From Enterocloster bolteae (lineage in GTDB: Bacteria > Bacillota > Clostridia > Lachnospirales > Lachnospiraceae): a stretch of DNA of 64,000 nucleotides. The position numbers and the translations under genes were made by a program. Position 1 is the stretch's first letter. Each line of letters opens with the position of its first letter. Positions 9,824 to 18,734 of this stretch are shown here, piece after piece. The notes under the pieces are model-generated. The model was not told where the DNA came from. It saw only the letters and a program-made list of their open reading frames with translations, and did not search any database. The DNA lies in assembly GCF_002234575.2 (NCBI RefSeq), contig NZ_CP022464.2:2046001-2110000 (forward strand), read 5' to 3'.

Positions 9824-10600
9824 CTAATCAGCTACAAAGGCAGAGAATATAAAAGTTCCTGCCATAACAAGCAATGTAATTACCACCATCTTCCAACCCA
9901 TTTTGACAAAGTTTTTAAGGTCCTTCCCAAGGGAAATTCCTGCAAATGCACCGAGTGCGGTGGCAGGAGCTATGAAGGTTACCTTGGACGTGACCTGGAT
10001 GATGATATCCTTGACCGGTGATAGGGGTTTTCTGCCAATCTTAGGTTCCAGCAGCGCATACAGTTTTCGGGTTACAGGAAGTCCGACAAAGGTTCCTATA
10101 TAGATTCCTGTGATTCCTGTAAGCATGTCGCTGGCGCCCCCCATTACCATGATATCTTCTGCATATGAGGGATAGATTTCCCCAGTGTCTCTGCCGCTGA
10201 GCTCAGCATAGATCCGCTGCCAACTCCGCTTGCCATACCCATGGCAAGCGGGTGGAAGATATTCCAGGATGCAACCACACCTGCCAGCAGGCTGATAAAC
10301 ACGGTACCGATAACAGAACCTACAATGTATACTGCAAAGGTACCCTCTGTCTCCTTGGCATCCGGTCCGTATATATCCGTGGTCAGCCCAAGGTTTGAAT
10401 CTCTGTTAATGGAATAACAGGCGCCGATGGCTTCCTTTTTCAGGCCCAGCAGCAGCGCGATGGGAAGCGAAATGAAAATAGTTCCCAGATTGCCGAATTC
10501 CTGTAAAATTAGAGTGGGTCCTACCGCTACCAGCTTTGACAGATTTGCCCCGGCAGCCCGTACCCGCTTCCAACTACAAACCCCTGATGTGCCCGCATAA
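9824..10600 (-). pseudogene. DUF3100-type membrane protein remnant
   Basis: Two overlapping frames on the minus strand together encode a hydrophobic, multi-helix protein. The upstream part carries GPTLILQEFGNLGTIFISLP and a GSGSMLSSAAETLG segment; the downstream part carries MGGASDMLTGITGIYIGTF. Restoring one base in the C-run near 10180 joins them as LGEIYPSYAEDIMVMGG, so there is a single-base frameshift there. The sequence recalls the DUF3100 family of uncharacterised membrane proteins; that assignment is from memory and is moderate. The N-terminus is missing: at about 10570-10600 the frame runs into LysR-derived sequence, so a deletion has fused the two. In intact relatives it may have been the transporter for the neighbouring amidohydrolase pathway. 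Confidence 0.6.
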
Positions 10601-11190
10601 TAGAATACGCGGCCGCTCGATCCGTATCTGGCTGCATTTTGCCAGAGGATGGGCCTTCTGGAGATAGGCATGGGCTGTGCGGTAGGAAATGGGGTTAAAG
10701 AGGATCCCATGCCCCCTGAGTTCCTGCATCATCTGGCCTTTCAGCTGTTCCGCAAAAAAAGATGACACCCAAATCCGCAAGGTCCTTTTCCACCTGCTCA
10801 AAGACACCGGACGTCTTGTACTCCCTGAATCCTATGTAATATTCAGGAACATCCAATGACTGTATAATAGACATGAAGGAATCCATGCCGCAGATATGGT
10901 GCTGAGCCGCCACATAGAAGGCATGGTTGCTTTCCTTTTTATCCTCATACTTTAAATCCAGATGGTACAGACGGTTTAAGCTCCCCTTGAATTCGATGAA
11001 TAGTTCCTTGCCGTCACCGGTCAGCATAACCCCTTTGGACGTCCTTAAAAATGCCTTAATCCCATTGCCCTTCCACTACCCGCACTGCCTCCGAAACACT
11101 GGATTGGGCGGCAAACAGCCGCTTGGCTGCCTCACTGATAGAGACCGAATCAGCTACCGCTACGAAATATTTCATCTGCTGTAATGTCAT
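10600..11190 (-). pseudogene. LysR-family regulator remnant
   Basis: From ATG 11190 the reading starts MTLQQMKYFVAVADSVSISE and continues through a LysR helix-turn-helix (AAKRLFAAQSSVSEAVRVVE). A frameshift near 11065-11080 moves the rest to another frame (GIKAFLRTSKGVMLTGDGKE), which is the expected LysR continuation. Further shifts near 10760 and 10650-10680 follow, and the effector-binding domain is lost where it meets the DUF3100 remnant. Only about 195 codons of the normal ~300 remain. It would have controlled the neighbouring amidohydrolase/transporter genes in an intact ancestor. Confidence 0.75.
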
Positions 11191-11464
11191 GACTTGGTTT
11201 TATTCCTTCCCCCGGGTATACAGATATTACATTTATCCGTGCACGTAATGGAAAATATCTTTGTGAATGCCTGCTTTTCTAAATATAGTCATTTTATACC
11301 CTATTTTAAAAACGTGTCAAGATGGTCAATCAGCTTCTTGCAGAAGAAACTTTGTTAGAGACTGTTTTGGTATATTAAGAAACAGAATATCAGGCAGAGA
11401 TCAGGGCGCGGCTCTGCTGGTTGTAAAGAATGTCTGCCGCAGACAACAAAACCTAATGTTAGGG
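11191..11464. other. intergenic stretch between LysR remnant and GntR gene
   Basis: This stretch separates the decayed minus-strand block from the intact plus-strand cluster. I see no convincing gene in it; short open frames here lack ribosome sites and family features. It ends at the promoter of the downstream GntR gene. Confidence 0.5.
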
Positions 11465-11493
11465 TTGAATTGGATGGGAGAATATGATATGAT
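11465..11493 (+). promoter_or_regulatory. sigma-A-type promoter of the FCD-GntR gene
   Basis: TTGAAT (11465-11470) and TATGAT (11488-11493) are separated by exactly 17 nt. Transcription would begin near 11500, about 25 nt before the chosen ATG at 11525, leaving room for the GGAGAGG ribosome site. Confidence 0.65.
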
Positions 11494-11524
11494 GCAAAAA
11501 TAAATGATGGAGAGGTTGGTAGTT

Positions 11525-12175
11525 ATGGGAAGGAAGGATAAAAGTCTTGAGGACAAGGCATACAATTACCTTCATGACATGATAATCCAGCATAAGCTGC
11601 AGGCGGGAAAGCGAATCATCGAAAGTGATATAGCAGACTGCCTTGGTATGAGTCGTACACCGGTGCGTGCTGCGTTGCGGCGCCTGGAGGAGGAGAAGCT
11701 GGTTTACAGCCTGCAGAACCTGGGGACGTTTGTGGAGCAGCTTACGGTCAAGGATGTTCTGGAAATGAATGAACTCAGGATTGTGCTTGAGGTCAAGGCA
11801 TTGGAGTCATGCGTCATGAAGGCCGCTGATGAAGACATTGATGAATGCATCAGAGTGACGGAATCTATTACAGTGACGGATTCTGCCCAGGATATCAAGG
11901 CTAAGGATGAATATTTTAATAATTTTATTATACATTATTGTGAAAATTCCCGAATACGCGACATCCTGCATTCTCTCAACGCGGAATTGTCCCATCCCAG
12001 GCATTTAGTTGCATTTACTGAAAAAAGACTTGAGGTTATGAAGCAGGACCATCTTAAGATACTTAAATATATTAAGGCCAGGAGCTATTCCAGAGCAGCT
12101 AAGGCATTGGAAAAGCATCATAATAACAGATACTATGGTTTCATGGAAGAATATATGAAAATGATAATTAAATAG
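11525..12175 (+). CDS. GntR-family regulator, FCD (FadR-like) subgroup
   Basis: A 216-residue regulator. I chose ATG 11525 because GGAGAGG lies ~10 nt upstream and the predicted transcript starts near 11500, which makes the in-frame ATGs at 11504 and 11507 unlikely. The N-terminal winged helix has the typical recognition helix (MSRTPVRAALRRLEEEKLV), followed by a helical FCD-type effector domain (VLEMNELRIVLEVKALE; HHNNRYYGF near the end). Members of this group usually bind an organic acid or pathway intermediate and control adjacent catabolic genes. It is directly upstream of, and co-directional with, the catabolic cluster at 12390-25037, separated by a terminator. The perfect inverted repeat at 12317-12350 is a good candidate operator; that link is inference. 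Confidence 0.9.
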   Translation: MGRKDKSLEDKAYNYLHDMIIQHKLQAGKRIIESDIADCLGMSRTPVRAALRRLEEEKLVYSLQNLGTFVEQLTVKDVLEMNELRIVLEVKALESCVMKAADEDIDECIRVTESITVTDSAQDIKAKDEYFNNFIIHYCENSRIRDILHSLNAELSHPRHLVAFTEKRLEVMKQDHLKILKYIKARSYSRAAKALEKHHNNRYYGFMEEYMKMIIK

Positions 12176-12197
12176 AATTTATGTTTCCTGAATAAGG

Positions 12198-12233
12198 GGG
12201 GACTGCGCAGACTGCTGTGTGGTCCCTTTTTTT
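12198..12233 (+). terminator. rho-independent terminator after the GntR gene
   Basis: A stem of about 12 pairs with some G-U pairs (GGGACT...GGTCCC outside, GCGCAG...CTGTGT inside) is followed by seven T residues. It separates the regulator transcript from the promoter of the catabolic cluster. Confidence 0.8.
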
Positions 12234-12316
12234 GTTGCTGCTTTAACGCAGGATGAAAGAATGTCTATGTAAAAAAATAGCTAATTAAAAAACATAATAA
12301 AAACAAAATATGTACA

Positions 12317-12350
12317 ATTAAATACAATTAGTATTGACATTGTATTTAAT
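12317..12350. promoter_or_regulatory. perfect 12-bp inverted repeat, candidate operator
   Basis: ATTAAATACAAT at 12317-12328 and its exact complement ATTGTATTTAAT at 12339-12350 flank a 10-bp spacer. The repeat covers the -35 box of the promoter at 12334. TACAATTA also appears twice as a direct repeat (12313 and 12323). This position fits a repressor site for the adjacent FCD-GntR protein. Confidence 0.6.
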
Positions 12351-12362
12351 GGGTAGTATACT
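12334..12362 (+). promoter_or_regulatory. strong sigma-A-type promoter of the catabolic cluster
   Basis: A consensus TTGACA (12334-12339) is followed after 17 nt by TATACT (12357-12362). Transcription would begin near 12369, about 20 nt before the first gene at 12390, with GGGAGG in the leader. Downstream gaps are short and all genes to 25037 point the same way, so this may drive the whole cluster. Confidence 0.8.
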
Positions 12363-12389
12363 TTTTATAAAAGATGGGAGGAAAAACAT

Positions 12390-13361
12390 ATGATTATTGA
12401 CGTGCATGCTCATTATATCCCGGCTTCCTTAGCTGACAACGAAAAGTTTAGCGATCTTTTTTATGTAAAAGAAGATACCTTTGGAAAAACAATGTTTATA
12501 AAAAACAGGGAGCTTAGACCGTTTAACCCAGGACTTATTTATCTTGATGAACAGATTGCTGATATGGATAAAGCCGGCATAGATATGAGATTTATTTCGC
12601 TTCCTCCGTTTGCATTAAACTATGAGGACTGCCGATGCAAGGATTGGACCCGGGAATCCAACAAAGCGCTGTCTGAGGATGCGTCTTTACACAGGAACAG
12701 GTTCAGGTATCTGGCCACGCTGCCTATGGCAGATATGGAAGGCACAATCAGGGAGATTGACCGTGTAATCAATGACCCACTGTGTGCTGGTATTGAGATA
12801 GCCACTAATATTGCCGGAATGGAATTAGACGACGCGTATTTGGAACCATTTTGGAAGAAGGCGGCTGAATATGAGATTTTTGTGCTCCTGCACCCTCATT
12901 ATACAATTAAATCGGCAAGGCTGGAAAGATATCACCTGAGAAACCTGATGGGAAATCCGTTGGACACAACCATTGCGGCCTTTGCCCTAATGACAGGGGA
13001 TGTGGCCAGCAAATATCCAGGTGTAAAGATATGCTTTTCTCATTCCGGAGGATATACACCATATGCCATTGCCAGATTTGAACATGCCAGGAAGGTGAGA
13101 AAGGAATTTGAAGGAGTCCAAAAAAGCTACGAGGAATGCTGCAGGAGCTTTTACTATGACACGATTCTGCACGATGCCGAGACACTGCAATTTGTGGAAT
13201 CAAAGGTGACTTCCTCACATCTCCTTATGGGAACGGACTACCCGTTCGATATGGGTGACGAGGAACCTGTTCACACAGTATCATCCATGAAGATACCCAG
13301 AGAGAAAATCTCCGACATATTAGGGGGAAATATTGAGCGTCTGATTGGAGACGGTATTTAG
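12390..13361 (+). CDS. amidohydrolase-2 family TIM-barrel hydrolase or decarboxylase
   Basis: A 323-residue protein of the amidohydrolase-related (amidohydro_2, ACMSD-like) family. The N-terminal metal motif HAHY (His6, His8) is present, then LLHPHYT, CFSHSGGY and the late MGTDYPFD with the conserved Asp. Family members decarboxylate or hydrolyse unsaturated or aromatic acids using one metal ion. It is the first gene of the long cluster, behind GGGAGGAAAAAC. Its likely job is a C-C bond or ring-product cleavage step in the pathway served by the TRAP transporter and molybdenum hydroxylase downstream, but the substrate cannot be read from sequence. Confidence 0.85.
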   Translation: MIIDVHAHYIPASLADNEKFSDLFYVKEDTFGKTMFIKNRELRPFNPGLIYLDEQIADMDKAGIDMRFISLPPFALNYEDCRCKDWTRESNKALSEDASLHRNRFRYLATLPMADMEGTIREIDRVINDPLCAGIEIATNIAGMELDDAYLEPFWKKAAEYEIFVLLHPHYTIKSARLERYHLRNLMGNPLDTTIAAFALMTGDVASKYPGVKICFSHSGGYTPYAIARFEHARKVRKEFEGVQKSYEECCRSFYYDTILHDAETLQFVESKVTSSHLLMGTDYPFDMGDEEPVHTVSSMKIPREKISDILGGNIERLIGDGI

Positions 13362-13408
13362 TTATTTCTTTATAAACAACCAGTAAAAAGAAATTGGGAG
13401 GGGACAAG

Positions 13409-14554
13409 ATGAAAAGCAGCATCTGCGAATATGTAAATGCACATCATACAGATATTCTAAGCACATTTAATGAGCTTCACTCTATGCCGGAACCGGCACT
13501 CCGCGAGGTACGCACCGCTGATTACTTAAAAACCCAGTTAAAGCAGGCCGGATTTGACGTAAAGGGGGATTTTGCGAAGACGGCAGTGCTGGGTATCCGC
13601 GATACCGGAATAGACGGACCGGTCGTCGGCATAAGAGCAGATATGGATGCGCTCTGCTATGAGAAGGAAGGAAAGACAATATATATCCATTCATGCGGAC
13701 ATGATGCTAACTGTACGGCTGTTCTCTGGGCGGCCAAGGCGTTGCTGGAAACAGGGCAGTTAAAGGCCGGAAGCCTGAAGGTGCTGTTTCAGCCCGCAGA
13801 GGAAACACTGCAGGGAGCAGAGGCAGTTATAGAATCGAGGGTATTGGAGGGCACTCAATATCTGGTAAGCACACATCTGAGGCCCCAGGAGGAACTGCCC
13901 ATGGGTCAGGTTTCGCCGGCAGTTTTACACGGGGCATCCGGACATATCAGGGTGAAGATATACGGTCATGAAGCTCACGGAGCAAAGCCTCATCAGGGAG
14001 TCAATGCAATTCTGACCGCATCTGCTGTCATAGGCACGGTGAATGCGCTGCCATTTAATCCTTCGGTACCTCATTCCATAAAACCTACAAAAATCAGCAG
14101 TGGCTCAAATCCCTTTAACATTATCCCGAACTACGCTGAAATCATGTTTGATATCCGGGCGCAGACAAACGAGGTGATGAAGCAAATAAGGGAAAGCCTT
14201 ACAAAGGCTGCTGTTACAAGCGCAGAGTCAATGGGGGCAAAGGCCTTGGCAGAGTGGCTGGGAGGAGTGCCGGCAGCAAGCAGGTGTGACGAACTGATAG
14301 AAATTGCCTCGGAAGCCATCAGAGAGTCTCTGGGGGAGGATGCCCTGGGGCCTGTAATCATTACACCCGGAGGTGAGGATTTCCATAATTATCCACTTGC
14401 AATTTCAGGACTCAGGACTACAGTATTAGGAATAGGAGCCGGGTTGAAACCGGGACTTCACATGTCTGATATGACCTTTGATACAAATGCGGTTTTTAAC
14501 GCTGTAACTGCTATCGGGTCCACGGTAGTCAATATATATAAGTCTAATTTGTAA
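13409..14554 (+). CDS. M20D-family amidohydrolase (N-acyl amino acid or amide hydrolase)
   Basis: A 381-residue zinc/manganese amidohydrolase. I chose ATG 13409, which has GGGAGGGG just upstream; an in-frame TTG at 13394 lies before that site. Motifs of the hippurate/indole-acetyl-amino-acid hydrolase group are present: GIRADMDAL, SCGHDANCTAVL with metal ligands Cys96 and His98, FQPAEET with the catalytic Glu pair 131-132, THLRP with His156, and TPGGEDFHNY near the end. It hydrolyses an amide bond releasing an acid and an amine or amino acid. In this cluster it may remove an amino acid or acyl group from the imported compound or from a ring-opened product. Confidence 0.9.
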   Translation: MKSSICEYVNAHHTDILSTFNELHSMPEPALREVRTADYLKTQLKQAGFDVKGDFAKTAVLGIRDTGIDGPVVGIRADMDALCYEKEGKTIYIHSCGHDANCTAVLWAAKALLETGQLKAGSLKVLFQPAEETLQGAEAVIESRVLEGTQYLVSTHLRPQEELPMGQVSPAVLHGASGHIRVKIYGHEAHGAKPHQGVNAILTASAVIGTVNALPFNPSVPHSIKPTKISSGSNPFNIIPNYAEIMFDIRAQTNEVMKQIRESLTKAAVTSAESMGAKALAEWLGGVPAASRCDELIEIASEAIRESLGEDALGPVIITPGGEDFHNYPLAISGLRTTVLGIGAGLKPGLHMSDMTFDTNAVFNAVTAIGSTVVNIYKSNL

Positions 14555-14579
14555 ATGAAACAAATGGAGGAGGTATGGC

Positions 14580-16319
14580 ATGAAGGATTATGTGATGGAA
14601 CTGGAACACATTGAAAACAGTCTGGTGGACCGTGTTGACGGTAAGAAGCTGATGGATTATACGTCCAACATAGCAAAATGGGTGCGTATATCCGGAACCC
14701 AGGAGGAAGTGGACAGCCTTCTGTATTGTGAGAAGGTGATGAAGGAAATTGGCTATGAAACAAAGCTTACCTTCCATGACGCATTCATCAGCGTACCGGT
14801 GAGAGCCCATGTAGAGATGGTTTCGCCCGTGCCAATGGGATTTAGGGCATTGACACACTGCTTTACAAGATCTGCGCCGGAACATGGACTGGAGGGGGGT
14901 GCGGTGGATTCGGACAGCCCTGACATAAACGGCCTAATCGCCATAAAGGATGGACTGCCTAATGCTGACCAGGTAAGGGACATGGAAAAAAGAGGGGCTG
15001 TGGCTGTCATTTATGTGCAGGATGACAATTTACATAATTCGCCGGTATCCTCTCTTTGGGGCGGTCCCACAGAGAAAACGGAAGGGCTGCTTCCAGGCAT
15101 TCCGGTGGTGTCCGTGGTCCGGCAGGACGGCGCCTTTATTCGGGATCAGATGAAAAAGGGACCTGTAAAAATATGGATACAGTCTGTGGTGGACACGGGC
15201 TGGAGAAAGGTTCCCCTTCTTGAGGCCCAGCTGAAAGCGGAGGGTACGGAGGATTTCCTGTTGTTTGGAAGCCATATAGATTCATGGGATTATGGCGCTA
15301 TGGACAACGGCGCCGCCAATGCCACCATGATTGAATGCGCAAGACTCCTTGCAGCTGAACAGAAGTCATGGAAACGGGGGCTCAGGCTTGTGTTCTGGGC
15401 AGGCCATTCCCAAGGGAAGTTTTTCAGCTCGGCGTGGTACGCGGATAATCATTTTGAGGAATTGGAAAAGCACTGCGCAGGCTATGTGTATGTAGATTCA
15501 ACAGGTGGAAAGGATGCGGTGGTCATTGACGAAGCGCCTGTGATGCCTCAGACCAGGAGTCTTGCCGCATCTGTAATCAAAAAACAGACCGGGATAGAGT
15601 TCATTGGCAAACGGATTGGACATTTTGCTGACCAGTCGTTCTACGGCGTGGGGCTTACCTCCATATTCGGTACGTTTTCTGAGCAGGATATTGAAAAGAC
15701 CAGGGATATACTTTCATTCCGTACCGGCACGCCAAAGCATGCGGGAGGTCTTGGGTGGTGGTGGCATACAGAGCATGATACCATGGACATCATTGACAGG
15801 GATATTCTTATAAGGGATACGAAAATTTATGTTGCTGTGGTATGGCGTCTGCTGAGTTCTGCTGTCCTGCCTTATGATTTCAGGGAGGCGGTTGAGGAGA
15901 TGAAAGAAACCGTTGAATCCCTGGGCAGTCTGCTGGGAGACAGATTTGATTTTATGCCTCTTAGGGAGCGTCTGTGTCTGCTGGAAAGAAGAATGGGGAA
16001 TCTTTACAGGCAGATAGAAGGCAATGAGATACCGGATGAGGACGCTGATAGTGTGAATGCCCTGCTGCAGAAACTGTCACATAAAATTGTGCGGATAACC
16101 TTCCACGGTGAGAACCATTTTGATTTCGACCTTTCCGGCGCAATGTATCCAATTCCGTCACTTGGCGATGGTGTACGTCTGGCAGGATGCAATAAAGACT
16201 CGTACAGGTATTTCGTTCTCCGCACGCAGCTGATGCGGGGCTATAACCGTGTGATGAGTTATGTGAGAGAAGCCGCAGAGCTGCTGGCGGGCTATGATGA
16301 TATAGATGGAGAGCGGTAA
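14580..16319 (+). CDS. M28-like peptidase-fold protein lacking the usual catalytic Glu pair
   Basis: A 579-residue protein starting at ATG 14580 behind GGAGGAGG. A protease-associated-like segment (about 100-210) precedes an M28-type domain. The first metal motif is intact: FGSHIDSW (His232, Asp234) and the bridging Asp in MDNGAAN (Asp242). Where M28 enzymes carry a Glu-Glu pair, this protein has WAGHSQGKFFSS (His276-Ser277). A later THE-H segment (WWWHTEHDTMD) supplies the distal His. From memory, similar GHS-x-G variants exist in a little-studied M28 subgroup. No signal peptide is seen, so it probably acts in the cytoplasm on a small amide rather than as a secreted peptidase. Its exact reaction is unknown. 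Confidence 0.75.
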   Translation: MKDYVMELEHIENSLVDRVDGKKLMDYTSNIAKWVRISGTQEEVDSLLYCEKVMKEIGYETKLTFHDAFISVPVRAHVEMVSPVPMGFRALTHCFTRSAPEHGLEGGAVDSDSPDINGLIAIKDGLPNADQVRDMEKRGAVAVIYVQDDNLHNSPVSSLWGGPTEKTEGLLPGIPVVSVVRQDGAFIRDQMKKGPVKIWIQSVVDTGWRKVPLLEAQLKAEGTEDFLLFGSHIDSWDYGAMDNGAANATMIECARLLAAEQKSWKRGLRLVFWAGHSQGKFFSSAWYADNHFEELEKHCAGYVYVDSTGGKDAVVIDEAPVMPQTRSLAASVIKKQTGIEFIGKRIGHFADQSFYGVGLTSIFGTFSEQDIEKTRDILSFRTGTPKHAGGLGWWWHTEHDTMDIIDRDILIRDTKIYVAVVWRLLSSAVLPYDFREAVEEMKETVESLGSLLGDRFDFMPLRERLCLLERRMGNLYRQIEGNEIPDEDADSVNALLQKLSHKIVRITFHGENHFDFDLSGAMYPIPSLGDGVRLAGCNKDSYRYFVLRTQLMRGYNRVMSYVREAAELLAGYDDIDGER

Positions 16320-16365
16320 TGGGGAACCAGATTACAAAATTAAATACATAAAGGAGGGGTAACAA

Positions 16366-17532
16366 ATGTCTAAGTACAGACAAAACGAAAGCTGGATTAG
16401 CAACAAGTTTGTAGGTCAGCTGGGCATAGAGGCTTTCATGCCTAATGCCAACATGGGCCTGGAAGAAAAGGGCTTCAAGCATGCTGATATACAAAGGGCA
16501 AACAGGCGCATGACCTGCCTGCGGGCTATGCCCAAAGCCTGGAAAGCCGTAGCAGAGCAGCAGGAAAAGCTGGCTGAGGAATCGGCCGCAATGGGAAACA
16601 TGGTTACTGCCGGCGCGTTTTATCATCGTGCAGCCCTTTATTACGGTAAGGCACAGCTTTACCATCATAAGGACGATGCCATGAAGCTGGAGCTTCATAC
16701 CTCCTGCGTGAGATGCTATGAAAAGGCAATAGCTGGATACGATTACACCATAGAGCGGGTAGTGCTTCCCTTTGAGGGTAAGAATATTTACGGCATTTTC
16801 CATGCGCCAAAAGGGGCTTTAAATCTTCCTACGGTACTGTTTACTCCGGGGATGGATATGATTAAGGAAGATTATCCCAACCTGAACGATAATTTCTTTG
16901 TGCGCAGAAACATGTGCGTGCTGGTGATGGACGGTCCGGGATTTGGCGAGACGCGTGTTCATGGCCTGCCTGTGACTCTTACCAATTATCCAGAAGCAGC
17001 GTCCCTGTTTCTGGACTGGCTCTGTGGACGGCCTGAGGTCAATCCGGACCAGATTGGGATTTTCGGCGGCAGTATGGGTTCCTACTATGGTCCTACGGTT
17101 GCTGTAAATGATTCCAGGATTAAGGCAGTTGTGGGCCTGCTGGGCTGCTATCTGGAGAAGGACCTGCAGTTTAATTCCTGCCAGCCGGGACTTCGCAATA
17201 ACTTTAAGTATATGTGTAATATTTATGACGATGACGCGTTTGATGAGTTTGTGGCAGAGATGACTTTGGAGAAGGTGGTGGACCGCTTAAAGGTTCCTTT
17301 CCTTATGTCAACGGGCGAGTTTGACGAGATGTGTCCGCCTGAGCTGACAGAGCGGTTCTTTCATATGCTGGACTGCCCCAAGGAGATGTGGATTATGGAA
17401 GGTGAGTTTCATTCCTGCGCAGGTATGTATCATGAACTGTTCGCATGGGCAATTGATTGGCTGCGTGAAGCTTTGACGACAGGAAAACCGGAGAATCTGG
17501 AAGTCAGGAAAGTTATTCCCGAGCGGTGGTAG
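16366..17532 (+). CDS. alpha/beta hydrolase of the FrsA / dihydroxypseudooxynicotine-hydrolase type
   Basis: A 388-residue protein with a ~130-residue helical cap region at the N-terminus followed by an alpha/beta hydrolase core. The nucleophile elbow is GGSMGS with Ser236; the acid is probably Asp320 (TGEFDEMCPPE) and the base His349 (EGEFHSCAG). This layout is that of the group containing 2,6-dihydroxypseudooxynicotine hydrolase, a C-C bond hydrolase of nicotine breakdown, and of some esterases. It starts at ATG 16366 behind AAAGGAGGGG. In this cluster it is a candidate for cleaving a C-C or ester bond after ring oxidation. The family call is firm and the substrate is not known. Confidence 0.85.
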   Translation: MSKYRQNESWISNKFVGQLGIEAFMPNANMGLEEKGFKHADIQRANRRMTCLRAMPKAWKAVAEQQEKLAEESAAMGNMVTAGAFYHRAALYYGKAQLYHHKDDAMKLELHTSCVRCYEKAIAGYDYTIERVVLPFEGKNIYGIFHAPKGALNLPTVLFTPGMDMIKEDYPNLNDNFFVRRNMCVLVMDGPGFGETRVHGLPVTLTNYPEAASLFLDWLCGRPEVNPDQIGIFGGSMGSYYGPTVAVNDSRIKAVVGLLGCYLEKDLQFNSCQPGLRNNFKYMCNIYDDDAFDEFVAEMTLEKVVDRLKVPFLMSTGEFDEMCPPELTERFFHMLDCPKEMWIMEGEFHSCAGMYHELFAWAIDWLREALTTGKPENLEVRKVIPERW

Positions 17533-17561
17533 CATTATAAAAATACGAGGAGGTAAACGTT

Positions 17562-18701
17562 ATGAAGAAGGTATTAAGTATCTTATTGGCGGCAGCGATG
17601 GTTTCTTCCCTATGGGCCTGCGGAGCTCCGGCGTCAAAGGAAGCCTCAGCTGCAAAGGAAACCCCGGCAGCAGAGGATATGTCTGTTCAAGAGAATGCTT
17701 CTCAGGCAGAGAATGCTTCATCAGGAGAGTCAGCAAAGGCTGCTTCTGATTACGAGTATCCTGAAATGACAATTATTCTGGCCCATTCAGGTGCGGCTAC
17801 CGATGCCAGGCAGGAGGGCGCACTTGCAATCGAAACGTATATTGAGGAGACTTCCGGCGGGAAGATTCAGGTGGACGTATACCCGGCCGGACAGCTGGGG
17901 GATTCAAATACCCTTGTTGAGTCCGTGCAGAACGGCGGTATCCAGATGTGTATACAGCCACCTGCAAATGTATGTGCGTTCAATCCCCTGCTTTCCATTC
18001 TGGATGTACCGTATTTCTTCCCTCCGGATATAGATAAGGCCAGGGCTGTGTTTGAGACAGACGCAGCGGACGCCCTCCTTGACACCATGCAGGATTACGA
18101 CATGGTAGGTCTGGGCTACTGGGTAGACCTGTTCAAGGCATTTACCAGCAATGTGCCCCTGCGCGCACCAGAGGATTTTAACGGATTAAAATTCCGTGTA
18201 ATGGCATCGCCTGTGCTTATGAAGTTTATCGAATCCCTGGGCGGTACTGCTCTTACCATTGATTATCAGGAGACCTTTACTGCTTTGCAAACCGGTGCAA
18301 TTGACGGGCAGGAAGCAGGCATAGGAGCAGGAATCTATAACATGAAGTTTTACGAGGTGCAGAAGTATATGGAGATTACAAACCATATTCTTGCCTCACA
18401 GTTGATTTTTGCCAATAAGACCTGGTTCGAGGGGCTGGACGATCCGTGTAAGCAGTTGGTTATGGATGCTGTGAACATTGCCGGAAATGATGCTTATCAG
18501 GAAGTGAGGGGAGATATAGAGCAGGCTGCTCTGGACGCAATCGGGGCTCAGTGTGAAATCATTACCCTTACCGATGAAGAACTGCAGGCCATGTCTGACG
18601 CATGCCGCCAGCCTTGCCTTGACCTTTATATTGAAAGCAACGGCGAAGCGGGCCAGAAGATTCTTGACGCGTTTAATGCCGACATAGAAAAGCTGAATTA
18701 A
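17562..18701 (+). CDS. TRAP transporter solute-binding lipoprotein (DctP type)
   Basis: A 379-residue secreted lipoprotein with signal and lipobox LWAC (acceptor Cys20), then a low-complexity Ala/Glu/Ser linker to about residue 65, typical of lipoproteins tethered to the membrane. The core is DctP-like: YPAGQLGDSNTLVESVQNG, GLKFRVMASPV and TALQTGAIDGQEAG. The basic residue in LKFRVM corresponds to the arginine that pairs with a ligand carboxylate in most TRAP binding proteins, so an organic acid ligand is likely. The small and large permease genes follow at once. Ribosome site GAGGAGG is upstream. Confidence 0.93.
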   Translation: MKKVLSILLAAAMVSSLWACGAPASKEASAAKETPAAEDMSVQENASQAENASSGESAKAASDYEYPEMTIILAHSGAATDARQEGALAIETYIEETSGGKIQVDVYPAGQLGDSNTLVESVQNGGIQMCIQPPANVCAFNPLLSILDVPYFFPPDIDKARAVFETDAADALLDTMQDYDMVGLGYWVDLFKAFTSNVPLRAPEDFNGLKFRVMASPVLMKFIESLGGTALTIDYQETFTALQTGAIDGQEAGIGAGIYNMKFYEVQKYMEITNHILASQLIFANKTWFEGLDDPCKQLVMDAVNIAGNDAYQEVRGDIEQAALDAIGAQCEIITLTDEELQAMSDACRQPCLDLYIESNGEAGQKILDAFNADIEKLN

Positions 18702-18734
18702 CAGGCAGGACATGTACGGAAGGGATATGAATAT

